NCBI GenBank assembly: GCA_964006375.1
Contig: OZ023267.1
Coordinates: forward strand, 82,834,906 to 82,898,905
DNA: 64,000 bases
Reading direction: 5' to 3'
Source: Tillus elongatus
Taxonomy: Eukaryota; Arthropoda; Insecta; Coleoptera; Cleridae
Shown: in pieces, positions 48,102 through 62,800 of the stretch
Layout of the letters: each line of letters begins with the position of its first letter
Numbering within the stretch: position 1 is the stretch's first letter
Notes under the pieces: generated by a model
Told to the model about the DNA's origin: nothing
The model's input: only the letters and a program-made list of their open reading frames with translations
Database searches by the model: none
Made by a program: the position numbers and the translations under genes

Positions 48102-49082
48102 ATTGTGGGAAAGCCGTCAGTTGCAAAATAAAACTCTTTATTAAATACCGAGCTTTCGGAAAAGTTTATTCAATTCTCAAGGCTACAACATGGAAAGAAA
48201 AAAGTTTACAATTTGCATAGGAAAAATATAAAAGTTGAAAAAACTTACAAATAACGTGAGTTTTACTATAACTAATTATGGAATAACAAACATGAAATAA
48301 ACCTTTTTGTAAATTTGACTGAAGTCGAAAAGTGCCAAACTGACATATGAAGCTAACTATTGTGTATTTGAATTTGTTTTTTGTTTTTATCTATAAAATA
48401 TAAATAAGGGTAGTGATTTCTAAAATTATTATCTTTTATTAAATTGTCGTTAAAAGTAATTTCAAATTCATCTAAACACATTGTTTTATTACATATTAAA
48501 CATTATTCAAATTTATATTTTCTAGATAAAAACAAAAAACAAATTCAAATACACAATAGTTAGCTTTATATGTCAGTTTGGCACTTTTCGACTTCAGGCA
48601 AATTTACAAAAAGGTTTTTTTTCATGTTTGTTATTCCATAATTTGTTTTTTGTTTTTATCTAGAAAATATGAATAAGGGTAGTGATTTCTAAAATTATTA
48701 TCTTTCTTTAAGTTTATTAAATTGTTAAAAGTAATTTCAAATTTTTCTAAACACATTGTTTTATTGCATATTAAACATTATTAAAATTTATATTTTCTAG
48801 ACAAAAACAAAAAACAAATTCAAATACACATATGTCAGTTTGGTACTTTTCGACTTCAGTCAAATTTACAAAAAGGTTTTTTCCATGTTTGTTATTCCAT
48901 AATTAGTTATAGTAAAACTCACGTTATATGTAAGTATTTTAAACTTTCATATTTTTCCTATGTAAATTGTAAACTTTTTCTTTCCATGTTGTAGCCTTAA
49001 GAATGGAATAAACTTTTCCGAAAGCTCGGTATTTAATACAGTTTTATTTTGCAACTGACGGCTTTCCCACAATTTTTTAAGT
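48097..49082. mobile_element. Foldback element of about 1 kb
   Basis: Ends TTAAAAAATTGTGGGAAAGC ... GCTTTCCCACAATTTTTTAA. Arms of about 280-480 bp pair through ACCGAGCTTTCGGAAAAG, AACGTGAGTTTTACTATAAC and CAGTTTGGYACTTTTCGACTT. The middle is a further direct repeat of a segment (GGGTAGTGATTTCTAAAATT) at 48410 and 48677. No coding sequence. TA tracts lie on both sides. Confidence 0.8.
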
Positions 49083-49111
49083 AAATAACACTATTACCGT
49101 CACAAAAACTG

Positions 49112-49680
<569 letters not shown>

Positions 49681-49829
49681 TTAGTTTTTTAGAGAATTAA
49701 GGGATATAAATGAAAATAGCGTATACCAGAAAACCACCATATTTGTAAATAAAATAATTAATTTCAAGACACACACACAATGTTGTTTTATGGGACTATT
49801 CGTACATAAAGTATTAATGACATTATTCA

Positions 49830-49830
<1 letters not shown>

Positions 49831-49922
<92 letters not shown>
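49831..49922. repeat. (AAT)n microsatellite
   Basis: About 90 bp of ATA/AAT. Confidence 0.95.
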
Positions 49923-49923
<1 letters not shown>

Positions 49924-49952
49924 TAACCACATTTCTAAATTAACGACAATGA

Positions 49953-51724
49953 ACCCAATAAACACACATGCGTTTAATAAACGTCTATTTTACGTAAAGA
50001 CAGTTGGAAAAACGTTATCAGTTATAAAAATTAACGTTGAGTTCTAGGCTAAAAAGGCAACGTTACCATTTATTCGTTGTAAAGACGTTAATTATGAAGA
50101 GTTTTTAGACGTAATATTTAAACGTTATTTCAACACATTTCGCCTATCAAAAAACTACGTTTAGTTGAGATTAATACGTTGAATATATGTATTTTATTAA
50201 ACATTTTATAAGCGAAAGATATTTTGTGTGGTATAAACGTTACCTGTAAAACAGGTATTTACCTAATTTTTGTGAAAAAAAGCGTAAAAATTTTTCTCGT
50301 TGTAAAGACATTATTGATGAAGAGTATAATATTTAAACGTTGTTTCAACACAGTTCGCTTCCCAAAAACCTACATGAAGTTAGGATTCATACATAAAATA
50401 CACGTATTTTATCAGACATTTTATAAGTGAGAGATATTTATGTGATATAAACGTTATATTTAAAACAACTGTTTTCCTAATTTTTGTAAAAAAAATCAAC
50501 GAAACAATTTGTCATTGTAAAATACGTTATTAATGAAGTGTTTTTAAACATAATATTTAAAGGTTGTTTAATCACTGTTCGCCTATCAAACACATGCATG
50601 AAGTAGGGATTGATACATAAAATATACGTATATTACTGGACATTTTTTAAGCGAGATATTTTATGTGATATAAACGATATATTTAAAACCATAGTTTTTC
50701 TAATTTTTGTTAAAAAAGCAAAGTACTTAACAATTCATCGTTGTAAAAGACGTTATTAATTAAGTGTTTTTAAACATAATGTTTAGACGTAGTTTCAACA
50801 AGGTTCGCCTATAAAAAGTACATTTATTTATAAAATTTAAGTATCTTACTAGATATTTTTTAAGCGTGAGATATTTTATGTGATATATTATATTATGTAC
50901 CTATAGTTATAGGTTACATTTTATCCTGGCTTTTTAAATTTTTTTGTCACATAATCAATCGACAATCGTGTATGTTTTAAAAGGAGTTATTTTGTCTTTT
51001 GCATTCCACTTTGTAATACATACAACAGATTTAATATTCTAGTTAAGTACTTATGTCCTTGTAAATTAGTGTTTGTGCGTATGCTGAACGAGAACGAACA
51101 ACGAATAGAAATAGAAACAGAACAGGTGACGTGATGGCGTGCAGTGTGTAACGTGGTGTTTAGAATTATATGTTAATAAATATTATATTCAGTACGTAAC
51201 ACTTGTATGTTATGGTGAATGGTGGTCTGTTATATGATTTATAATTGTTTTATACACATTTACAAATAATGATTATCATCCTGTAGCGATTTCCTTTAAA
51301 AGTTTTGGAAATAGGTACAGCTAGTGCAGCTCAAAGTATCAAGTTTTATGTCTTGAAGTTAGGTCAAGTTGTATCACAATATATAATAATTGTCTTCAAA
51401 AGTTGTAGAAGTTAATCACATTTCTTGTATTTTGATTGCTATAGAGCGTTATTAGGTAGAAAAATAATTGGGACTTATGAGTTTAGCGGGCGTGTTTAAA
51501 ATCGGCCATGTTTGTTGCTTTCTCATATTTTCAAGTTTAATTTTATTGAGACATTAGACGTATAGGTAACGTTTATGAATACACCTTTTTCCTGTATTTT
51601 GATTGTTCGTGAATCAAACCTTCGAATGAGAGTAATAATGGTTAGCTATGAGTTTAGCAATTATAAATTCTGATGTATTTGTTTATTTTCTCCAATTTAA
51701 TTTAATTTGCACGATACATGTACA

Positions 51725-51808
<84 letters not shown>

Positions 51809-52943
51809 CATTTGAACCCACGAGACTAATGGCAGTAGTATATGGTAATCACAATTTCATGACCTATTTATTTCTATTTATTAGTTTATAATTTTAGATG
51901 CTGCAAAGCTAAACTTTTTCCAACGTGAAAGAAGCGGCAGAGCAATCTTTTGTGTTGTTAAGGATTGGTTGAAATTAGCTACTTCGAGAAAGTCCAGAGC
52001 AAAAAACTAATGGAGCAATACTTTTTTTTTGGTTGAGAAGTTGACAAACAATTTAGGAAATACATTTTTTTTTATTTGATTAAGACGCTGTGATTGAAGA
52101 AGCTTGTTACATTTTTAGAATGTGGTATTAATTTTTTTAGTTTTTTGACAATGAAATGTAAGTTTTTTGAAACATATTTTTCTTTTTTAAATAAAGCTAT
52201 TTTTATTTGACATTTGACTTGTGATCTAATCCATTTTTATAAAGCCCATTTAAAATTATAAACATAAATAATAATTTGCCAATGGTAGGTTTATAAAATT
52301 TAGCCGAGTAGCGAGTTTAGAAGTTTTGATGAGCAATGAGCACTTAAAGTAAGTATATACACCGCAATGGAGTCCAGTTTGAAACTTCTGCACCTAATGA
52401 TCGTTTGTCCTATAAGTTGCCATTGTCAAAAAATTAATCGTACTCATCTTCTGCTGTCAGCTGGGTTGAAAAACTATCATTTGGTAGGTATGCATTAGTT
52501 GTAATTCAAACGTTTATTATACGTCGTTAATACAAGCAGTTTAACGTGACAGATCCTATTTGATTAACATTTATTATAAACGTATATTCTTCATGACAGA
52601 TGATGGTTAAATCAACGTTGCAAAACCCTTGTTAATAAACATGTATAAAAAATGTATATTTTACGTTATTAACGGCAAATAGTTTAACGTTACAAAATCC
52701 CGTTGATAAACAGTAATTATAAACGTATATTCTCCATTACAGATGATGGTTAAATTAACGGTGTAAAATCCTTGTTAATAAACATGTAAGAAAAACGTAT
52801 ATTTCAACGTTAGAACATACATGTATAAAAAACGTTTTTATATTGGTTTAATTATGTTTATTCGGGCGACATTTTCACCAAAATTAAACGTAAGGTAGCA
52901 GTTTCCTTTTAAACGTTTAATTAACGAACATGTGTTTACTGGG
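49953..52943. mobile_element. Non-autonomous DNA transposon, about 3 kb, with CCCARTAAACACA ends
   Basis: Left end CCCAATAAACACACATGCG and right end (reverse complement) CCCAGTAAACACATGTTCG form short inverted termini. The left subterminal part holds about four direct repeats of about 225 bp (49990-50890), each with ATAAACGTTA, TTGTAAAGACRTTATT and AGCGAGATATTTTATG motifs. The right part holds about three repeats (52510-52850) with AAACGTATATTCT and GATGATGGTTAAAT. A TA tract lies at 51728-51803. No transposase. AACGTT/ACGTTA words are strikingly frequent. Lies in the SdhA-like intron. Confidence 0.55.
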
Positions 52944-52999
52944 AATACAATCAATAACATACAACAAGATAACGGAATTTTAATTACTTAATACTATAT

Positions 53000-54056
53000 G
53001 CTCAAAATGACCACTTTCTATTTGAATACATGCATTACACCTCTGAACCAAAGATTGATAAGCTCTAAATATTTGTCAATTTTCTCAATTTATTTGATTT
53101 ATAGCTGCATGTATTATTTGAATAAGCTCTTCTCTGGTGTTAACCACTTTTGCATAAACCAGTTGCTTCAAGTGGCTCCATAAAAATAACTCAAGTGGTG
53201 TAAGGTTTGATGTTCGCGGTGGCCATGGAATAGGACCACGTTGACCTATCCACCTGTGCGGATAGCGGGAATTTAACCAATCCGTTACAAATCTTCCACT
53301 ATGTGGGGGTGCACCATCTTGCGTGAAATACATATTCCTTCCAAGGACTAGCGGCAAGTCCTCTAACATATCCAGCAATCCGTTTTCTAACAATTCAAGA
53401 TATGTCACTGCATTTAAATTTCCTTAAAATTCGTGAGTCCATATGATATTACTGTTGCAAATGCCGGCCCAAACATTGATTGAATATCGTTCTCGAAACC
53501 TACATTCCCTGATTACATGAGGATTGTCGATGTACCAAAAATGATAATTTCTGAAGTTGTTTATACCGCTTTTTATAAATGATATCGCTTCAGTCCATAG
53601 TATACTGTGTAGAAAGTTATTGTCTTCTGCATGACGGTCTAAAAGCCAATGGCAAAATGGCAATCTTCTTTGACGGTCACCTAGGTGTAGGGCTTGTACT
53701 CGTTGGGCATGATAAGGATAGAGCTTCTCCCTATGTATTATCCTCCACGCACTATTATAAGGCATCCCCAACTGGGTAGAAGTACGTCTGGTGCTGATAG
53801 TATTTGCATCGAGAACTGCATCAATTACATCAACTTCCAAACGTGCATTTCTATATTCGCGTTCTGCGGATCTACTACAAGTGGATCCAATTTCTGCAAG
53901 TCTGCGAAATGTTATCTGAAATACTTCACGTTAAGGGCAGTAACGATTGGGCAACCTTCGTCGATACTCCAGCGCAGCTTGTTTTGTATTACCATTGCAG
54001 TATCCATAAATAAACACAATATCTGCATATTCGGCATTACTGAATTTCTACATGAT
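53000..54056 (-). pseudogene. Decayed Tc1/mariner-like DDE transposase
   Basis: Start region FSNAEYADIVFIYGYCNGN near 54050, then 53840-53424 open: helix-turn-helix and LYPYHAQRVQALHLGDRQRR, then SILWTEAISFIKSG where the first catalytic Asp should be (lost), and NVWAGI. Frame 53408-53085 has the second Asp in YFTQDGAPPH and IPWPPRTSNLTPLELFLW, where the third acidic residue is Glu. The end is near 53000 (CIQIESGHFEHI). The lost first Asp and a stop at 53424 make it dead. No terminal repeats found. Confidence 0.8.
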
Positions 54057-54099
54057 TTTAGTAAAGTGATAAATATTTAAAAAGAAATTATGTCCAAAG

Positions 54100-54440
54100 A
54101 ATTAACAATAAAGAACGAACAAAGAACAACAACAATAATAACCGAGAATGACACTGCCTAGACAACAATATTACACATACGGAAAATGCATTGCTGCTTG
54201 TCATATTCATAGCAGCATGCCGTTTCGTTATCACAGCCACCTATCTAATCTAAAAAAGCTTTACTATAAAAGATAAATTGAAGCCTTTTGTGCTTTTCGT
54301 TCTATAATTGTAAAATGATTACTAAAATATTGAAAACTATCCGCACTTTCCAAAAATCATCCCTTAAACACACTGATTCTCATATAAATCGGTTATTATT
54401 CAGTAATATGTATAAAATTTAGTAACCTTTTTTTGGGAGG
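54100..54440. other. No gene seen
   Basis: AT-rich intron sequence without recognised features. Confidence 0.5.
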
Positions 54441-54459
54441 TGGGATAATTTACTTTTGA

Positions 54460-55058
<599 letters not shown>

Positions 55059-55072
55059 CATAAAAAGTTAAC

Positions 55073-55246
55073 CTGTGGAAATTTCCTTCTCCCAGGTTCC
55101 AAGCTATGACTCCACAACAATGACCTTCATCCATTAAAAGATCCAAAACATAGTATTCAACAAAGAATTTGCAATTGTATCTTACGGCTTGTCCATATAA
55201 GGTGTGCAACATGTAGGCTCCGGTGCTGTCAGCAGCTGCACATGTC
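55073..55246 (-). CDS. SdhA: SdhA-like exon A
   Basis: 174-bp exon on the minus strand. Acceptor CCTACAG before 55246; donor GTTAAC after 55073, weaker than usual. It encodes [20 protein letters not shown] and [19 protein letters not shown], the part of the flavoprotein between the FAD-binding N-terminus and the HTATGDG block. It begins with one base of a split Arg codon and ends with two bases completed by exon B. The five or so upstream exons, including the mitochondrial transit peptide and the flavinylated His, are not visible in the window. Confidence 0.9.
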
Positions 55247-55903
55247 CTGTAGGATTGTTTAAATCAATATTAATTAAAATATACGAAATCGGTGATGGCA
55301 CATTGTGTTGACGATCGTAAGTTCGAAAAAAGAAAGATTATAAACAATTATATACCCATACCCTCATTAATGCAGGCGATTGGTATATTTTAAACGAGAA
55401 CATAAAAGCACATATTATAAAAGGTTTCCGCGGTCATAAGTCTGAAAAATTCTTGGTTCTAGAGTTATAAATCACGTCCAGAATTTGTTAAAACTCGACT
55501 CTACGGCTCCTGTTTGGGAGCCATTCTCAAGAACTTAAGGATATATGAAGGGAAATGAACTCTAAGGTATCATTCTCTTAGAGCGCTTGGTAAGGGTAGG
55601 TTGTGTTGTTGTAGTTTGATTACGGGGCCTCAATCTGCCTACACCGCAAATATTACTAAAGATCGTCTCTAAGGTCTGTGTGTTTAATCCTAGACATGAA
55701 TAAAAGATCTGACTGTTGCTCGGCGGTCTTGTATTATTTATATTGGGGTTTCTACCTGGGTTGTTATCGGTGTTATTAGTCGGGTTAAAGGTTTATTATG
55801 TTATAGATACTTAACGGTCTTTATCGAGCTAAGCGAGTTTTAAATTATCTATCGATTTCTTGGCCACCTTGTGTCTTTGTAAATACGATATAATAGGTTT
55901 CAT
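55247..55903. other. No gene seen
   Basis: Intron or upstream sequence of the SdhA-like gene; no motif recognised. Confidence 0.4.
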
Positions 55904-56161
55904 TGGAGCGAAGGATTCAATCTGTAACCTTTTTATGTCTTGATTTTTTCTCTTAAAACTATTAGTTTGATCACAAAGAATAAATAAAATAATATTTAGA
56001 CCCCTTTTCACATAAATTCACTGAGTGGTTATCATTTGTTAAAAAAATGAATCAGGCTGCTGTCTAAATAACGTCATAATGACATTTATTTTTTTGTTCT
56101 GGTTTTCGTCAATCTCAAAAGAGCTTTATAACAACTAAGTAAGAACAGTTAAGTAAATGCA

Positions 56162-57097
56162 ATGGCAAACTATACAAATAGTGAAATAGCAGATATGCGT
56201 TTTGTATATGGCTGTGCTAATGGCAATGCATTAAGAGCTCAGAGACTTTACGCTGAGTGATATCCAGAACGAACATTACCCCATATCACGATATATTCGC
56301 GCAAATTCATCAACGTCTTAGAGAAGAAGGAACATTTTTAAGAAGTACTGGCGATTGTGGACGTTGTCGAGAAGTAAGAAGTGAAGCACTGTTCTTAATT
56401 TAATTGAAGAATCTCCACAAACAAGTACGATAAAAATTGCGCAAGTGTTAAATGTGAGCTATTCCACGGTATTTAGTATTTTAAAAGAACAACTCTTGTA
56501 TCCCTACCATATCCAACGAGTTCAAGCGCTCTCACCTCGAGATTTTCTACCTCGTTTAATTTTTTATCAATGGATACTTCAAATGATCACACAAGCTCCA
56601 CAGCTCTTATCTCGTATTTTGTTCATTGATGAGGCTAACTTTTCACGAGAAGTTATCATATATTTCCATAATAATCATGTATGGGCTGAAGAAAATCCAC
56701 ACGAAATTGTAAATTCTCATTTTCAACCGTTTCATTAAATGTGTGGCCTGCTGTCGTTGATTATTATTTAATTGGGCCATTTCTTCAAGATGTACCTATA
56801 CAAATTAGGCAAGAAGTGTGGTTGTGGCATGATTTGACTCCAGCACATTTTAGTATTAACGCTCGTCGTTACTTGGGCGATGTAGGTATATAATCGTTGA
56901 ATAGGTCGCGGAGATCCCTAGAATTGGTTTGGCCGATCTCCAGAATTGAATCCGCTGGATTTTGCATTTGGGTTTTTCTTAAAACACTGGTTTATTCAAT
57001 TCCCGTTAAAAATATCGATGATTTAAGGGATCGTATTATCGCATCATGTGATATTAGAATACACCTGGATTTTTTCAAAAAATACGGAATTCAATGA
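56162..57097 (+). pseudogene. Decayed Tc1/mariner-like DDE transposase
   Basis: MANYTNSEIADMRFVYGCAN at the start, then stops. 56445-56738 is open with LLYPYHIQRVQALSPRDFLP, the first catalytic Asp in ILFIDEANFS and HNNHVWAEENPHEI. Later fragments include RSPELNPLDFAFG, with the third acidic residue. At least four stops or shifts. Related to the copies at 12291 and 53000. Confidence 0.8.
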
Positions 57098-57417
57098 AAA
57101 GAATAGTAGAGTCCTCCAGTCTTTCTGAAGGGGGTCATTTTCAACATTTATTATGATTTTTCTTATAGCTATTTTGTTAACATTGTTATTAGCTGATTTT
57201 TTGTAGTTTGTTAATTATTATTAGTAGTAAAATTATTGTTCAATTTCTTATTGTGATATTTAGAAATAATAGAAGACCAGAACAATAAAAATAAATGTCA
57301 TTATGACGTTATTTGACAGCAGCCTGCTTGATTTTTATAACAAATGATAACCACTCAGTGAATTTTTGTGAACAGTGCTCTAAATATCATTTTTTTGATT
57401 AAACTAACAGCTTTATG

Positions 57418-57786
57418 CCAGGGCTCAGACACGGCAAGTCAGTAATTGACGAACCCAGTTCAAAGAGAGCTGTGGGGCTGCTAAATCTTAGCAGAGGACA
57501 GCTCAGAAACATAACAGGTCTCTTGACGGGACACATGGCCGTCAAGAAACACCTGCATAAAATGGGGCGATTCGAGGGGGACCTCGCATGCAGACTCTGC
57601 GGTGAGGGGGAAGAATCAGCCCAGCACATCTTGTGCGAGTGTAAAGCTCTGGACAGCAAAAGACAACTGATCTACGGTCAGTCTAGACCGGAGACAGAGC
57701 AATATAAAACTTCACCCTACCAATCGCTGTGCAGACTAGTTCAAGGCACAGTGATTTTGGACGCCGACGAGCCCTGAGGGAGAAAA
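57418..57786 (+). mobile_element. 3' fragment of an RNase-H-type LINE
   Basis: GC-rich insert flanked by a 12-bp target duplication AACAGCTTTATG (57406-57417 and 57787-57798). Its open frame encodes the ORF2 C-terminus: LSRGQLRNITGLLTGHMAVK and a zinc-ribbon-like CRLCGEGEESAQHILCEC, ending at TGA after DADEP. Short A-rich tail. Open and with a perfect duplication, so young. Confidence 0.85.
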
Positions 57787-58139
57787 AACAGCTTTATGAG
57801 AGAAAGTCAAGATATAAAAATGTTACAGATTGAATCCTTCCTTTCTAATAAATTTTTCAAATAAGAATATGTAGAGATATCAAAAAGTTCTGATTAAAAT
57901 AATGTAGGAATTGACTGTTTCACCTCCTTGTGGTAACATTTCAGTGTTACAAAAACCGTCAAAAACTGCGATTTTATTAAAATCAATCATCTTCAAAATT
58001 TCATTTTTCTAAATTTTGCCATAGTGGAGCTTTTAAATAAAAAAAATTCTTGGCCCTGATTTCAAAAATTATATGAAAGATTCCTCTTAATTTTTGCTAA
58101 AAAATCGCCCTTTGAAATTTTTCGCATCAATTTAGACAC

Positions 58140-58640
58140 ACCATGTGTATTCTACTGTGGATACGTCTATTCGTTTATTCAATATAAGTTCATGGACTGT
58201 TGCTTTGGTTCCGATGTAACGTGAGAAACCCATGTTTCGTCACCCATGTCAGTTTGGCTTCAAAACCTATCCCATTCGACACAGTACGTTTCATACAAAG
58301 TCAAAGCTCTAACTAAACGGTTGGTTATGTGCAACTCAGTCAGCATTTTGGGAACATAGCGTGAGTACAACTTTCCATAATGTAAGCGTTCTGTCGCAAG
58401 TTCATAGGGAACCCTTCTTGGAACCTGATAGAGTGACTGTTTTCTCTAACTTTTTTAACAACTTTCTGCACCAGGTCGTCATTAACGTCGAATAGTCGCC
58501 CACTTCGTTCCTCATTGTACACATTTGTACGGATACTTTTCACTCATTTTCTTACCATTCCATAGATCATAGTGCCTATGGATTTCGACAGCTTTCACAA
58601 CTCTTGTGTTTAAGAAACCAGTGACAGCATGCATTTAACC
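58140..58640 (-). pseudogene. mariner transposase N-terminal remnant
   Basis: Minus-strand fragment 58543-58340 (TNVYNEERSGRLFDVNDDLV then KVVKKVREN) matches the helix-turn-helix part of mariner transposases, and GDETWVSHVTSEPKQQSM (58240-58190) holds the first catalytic Asp. Frameshifted, incomplete. Confidence 0.65.
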
Positions 58641-59298
58641 ATTGCATGACCTGAGACATCCTAAACACCCATAAACGAACGTAAACGCAAGTGAATGCAA
58701 TAGATGAAGGTACTTAACGCGAGATAAATGGACCACCAACAATGAGCCATTATAATACAAAGTAGCAGTACTAGTATGCAGACACCCAAGTCAGCGGAAT
58801 CAGAAGGCACCTTAGTAAACTACGCAGTAAAGTGTGGGAAGCTGTGTCAACAGAATAGAAGTCACCTCTAAAGACAATAGTGACACTCCCAAGGAGAACT
58901 TTATAAATAAATGACTTGCCTTCATCGAGGCGTTCATTCTTGTTTCTAGTATAAGATTCTGCACATCGTGTGCTAACATTAGTATATCACACTTTTGTTG
59001 ATATTTGTATTATTAATTATTTTATATATATTTTTATGTCTTAAGTGTTAATTGAGTTAATCAGTCAGTAAATTGTTTTAAAAATCCAAACGTCTTAACA
59101 GTAAAGTTAAGTGGCGCAGTAGGTGGGTTCGGTTAGAAAATCGAACGTATATTGATTTTTATGTGTATCGACACCTAATAACCGCGTCTAGCCAAGCAGA
59201 CCCAAGCAGTCAAATGGTAGTAAAAGCCGTTATTTTAATGTAAGTTGTTTGCTACATCCCTAATATTTCCTATATTTTCATATTTTATTGATATATAC

Positions 59299-59302
<4 letters not shown>
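58641..59302 (+). other. Possible LTR end with primer-binding site
   Basis: TGGCGCAGTAGGTGG at 59112 resembles the tRNA primer-binding site of insect Gypsy-type retrotransposons. Upstream is a TATA-like TTTATAAATAAATGAC (about 58900). LTR boundaries and coding sequence are not found, so this is tentative. Confidence 0.25.

Positions 59303-59379
<77 letters not shown>
59302..59379. repeat. (TA)n microsatellite
   Basis: About 78 bp of TA. Confidence 0.95.
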
Positions 59380-60659
<1,280 letters not shown>

Positions 60660-60814
60660 AGTGAGTATTAAGACAGTTTTTTATAAAAGACTAGAGTGAC
60701 ATGCTGCAGATCACATAGGCACTAATAAAGTCGATAATTATGTACATAGCCGGTATCTTTTCACCCGTAGTGACTACGCCTGGAATTCTTTGTTCTCACG
60801 CTCGGGGCGGAGCG

Positions 60815-60850
60815 AATTCATATAAAAGCACGTACGATTGGAACAGATAG
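60815..60850 (+). promoter_or_regulatory. TATA-type promoter-like sequence
   Basis: GAATTCATATAAAAGCACG with a GC-rich GGCGGAGCG just upstream; it could belong to an LTR or a host promoter. No ORF of note follows. Confidence 0.25.
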
Positions 60851-60954
60851 AGAGACTTCATCTATTCCTTAGAGTTGTCTCTTCTGCAAAACTGTCTTCG
60901 AACTTAAGGTTCTTTAAGCAGACTTGTGGACACTGTCCGCTGGGAAATCCTGGG

Positions 60955-61250
60955 CTAGTAAGCAACAGCACACTCTCGCCATTTTGATCGATTCGGGCTG
61001 ATTGGTACTGATGTTGAAAACTGTGGTTTTCCTTGTAATTGTGTCTGCCCTTTTGAACGTCCTTCTGCTGAAAAGTTCCCTGTGGTTAGTAGGCACAGCA
61101 TACTATCGCAATTATCGATTCTGGCATATTTATGCTGTGTTAAACACTGTAGGGTTCCTAGAACCTCGTATGAAGTCAGCTGGTTATGGTGCGGAAATTT
61201 CATAGGTATTTTCCATAGCGTACTGCCGCCAGCCTATGGTAAACACTAGC
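60955..61250. repeat. Imperfect direct repeat, about 130-bp period
   Basis: GCACACTCTCGCCATTTTGAT (60967) and CATACTATCGCAATTATCGAT (61097) begin similar segments that both contain TGTTRAAHACTGT. A third partial unit starts near 61205. No supported gene. Confidence 0.4.
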
Positions 61251-61449
61251 GCCATGAATAAAATTCGAGCGAGAGTGTCGAAGTAGGGGACCTCTGCTGG
61301 TATTGTTAACGCGAATCGCACTACACCCCCCGCACATCGACGAGACCCAGGAGTCGAGCCGCCGTCCCCGCTTGGAGGCCCTGTCGCAGCCTGTCGGGAC
61401 GAGAAGTAACTCAGCAAACGGTGAGTGTACCTTTAAAATGACATATGCT

Positions 61450-62800
61450 ATCGGGTGTCCCTAAATTGCTTGCCAAATTTGATATATTTAAACAGAAACT
61501 TGAACCCTGTAAGTTTATTTGCCTGCATATTATTTAAATAAATTTATTTTTGCATTAAATGTTGCTAAGTTTGTTATATTTAATCTAAACTTGAAACCTA
61601 GCATTTTATTTACTTACATATCATGTATAGAAAGTATTTCTTGCATCTAAATATTGCCACATATGTCATATGTAAACTAAGCTTGAAAACTAGCATTTTA
61701 ATTGTGCACACATAATGTACAGAAAGTATTTTCTTGCATCTAAATGTTACCGAAATCGGCGTATTTAGACTAAACTTGACCCCTAGAATTTTGATTTGTT
61801 TGCATATCATGTAGAGAAATTATTTGTGCATTAAAAGTTGCCAAGTTCGATATATTTAAACTAAAACTTGAGAGCTGGGATTTTGTTGATCTGCATATCA
61901 TCAAAGCGAAATTATTCGTGCATTTAAATGTTGCCCAATTTGGTATATTTAAACTAAACTCGAAATCGGGAATTTTATTAGTTTGAGTATTATGTAGAAA
62001 AATTATTTGTGCGTTCAGATGTTGCCAAATTTGATATATTTGAATTAAACTTAAAGCCGGAAATTCTATTTGTTGGTATATTAGTTCATGAAACTAATTG
62101 TGCACTTAAAAATATCACCAGACATGAAACCAGTAGTTTTATTTGCTCATACGTTTTTAATAAAGTTAGTTGTGCCTTTAAATGTGTCCAAATTTAATAT
62201 GATTAAACTATAACTTGAAATCTGGAATTTTATCTGCTTGTTAGGTAAAGAAATTATCTCTACATCTAAAAACGTTGCCAAATTTAATATATTTAAACTA
62301 AACTTGAAACCTAGTATTTTAGTTGGTTGCATATTATATGTAGAAATTATTTGTGTATTTAAATTATATAAATTAAACTGAAACTTGAAATATGGACTGT
62401 TATTTGTTTGTATAGTATGTAGAAAAATTATTTATGCGTTCAGATGTTGCCAAATTTTATATATTCAGACTAAAACGTGATGTCTGGAATCTTGATTTGT
62501 TTGCATATAGTATAAAGGAAATACTCGAGCATTGAGACGTTGCCAAATTTAATATATTTAAACTAAAGTTGAAATTTAGAAACTTGTTTACATTATCCGG
62601 GTAAATGTTGCAAAATCTGATATATTCAAACTGAAACTTGAAGCCTGCAATTTTATTTGTTTGTGTGTTATTCAGGTAAATTACTTCCGCATCTGAAAAG
62701 TTGCCAAATTTACTGATAGGTAAACTGAAACTTGAAATCAGAAACGTTACTAGCTCATGCAGTATTTAATGAAATTACTTTGCATTTGAAAACAGAAATC
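61450..62800. repeat. Satellite with about 92-bp monomer
   Basis: About fifteen diverged units. Core: GTTGCCAAATTTGATATATT then AAACTAAACTTGAAACC and TTTTATTTGTTTGCATATYA, TGTAGAAAAATTATTTGTGC. Successive GTTGCC starts are about 80-95 bp apart (61468, 61560, 61654, 61744, 61837, 61929, 62021 ...). Confidence 0.85.

Larger units (their letters stand above)
55904..57841 (+). mobile_element. Tc1/mariner-like transposon with about 200-bp inverted repeats
   Basis: Left arm 55904-56110 and right arm 57270-57841 (minus the LINE tail 57418-57798) are reverse complements, from GAAGGATTCAATCTGTAAC inward through CACTGAGTGGTTATCATTTG and GACATTTATTTTT. Inside is a transposase pseudogene. Overall about 1.55 kb without the LINE piece. 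Confidence 0.65.

Noticed and set aside
49681..49965. Poly-Tyr open frame on the minus strand.
   Set aside because: Read-through of an (AAT)n microsatellite.
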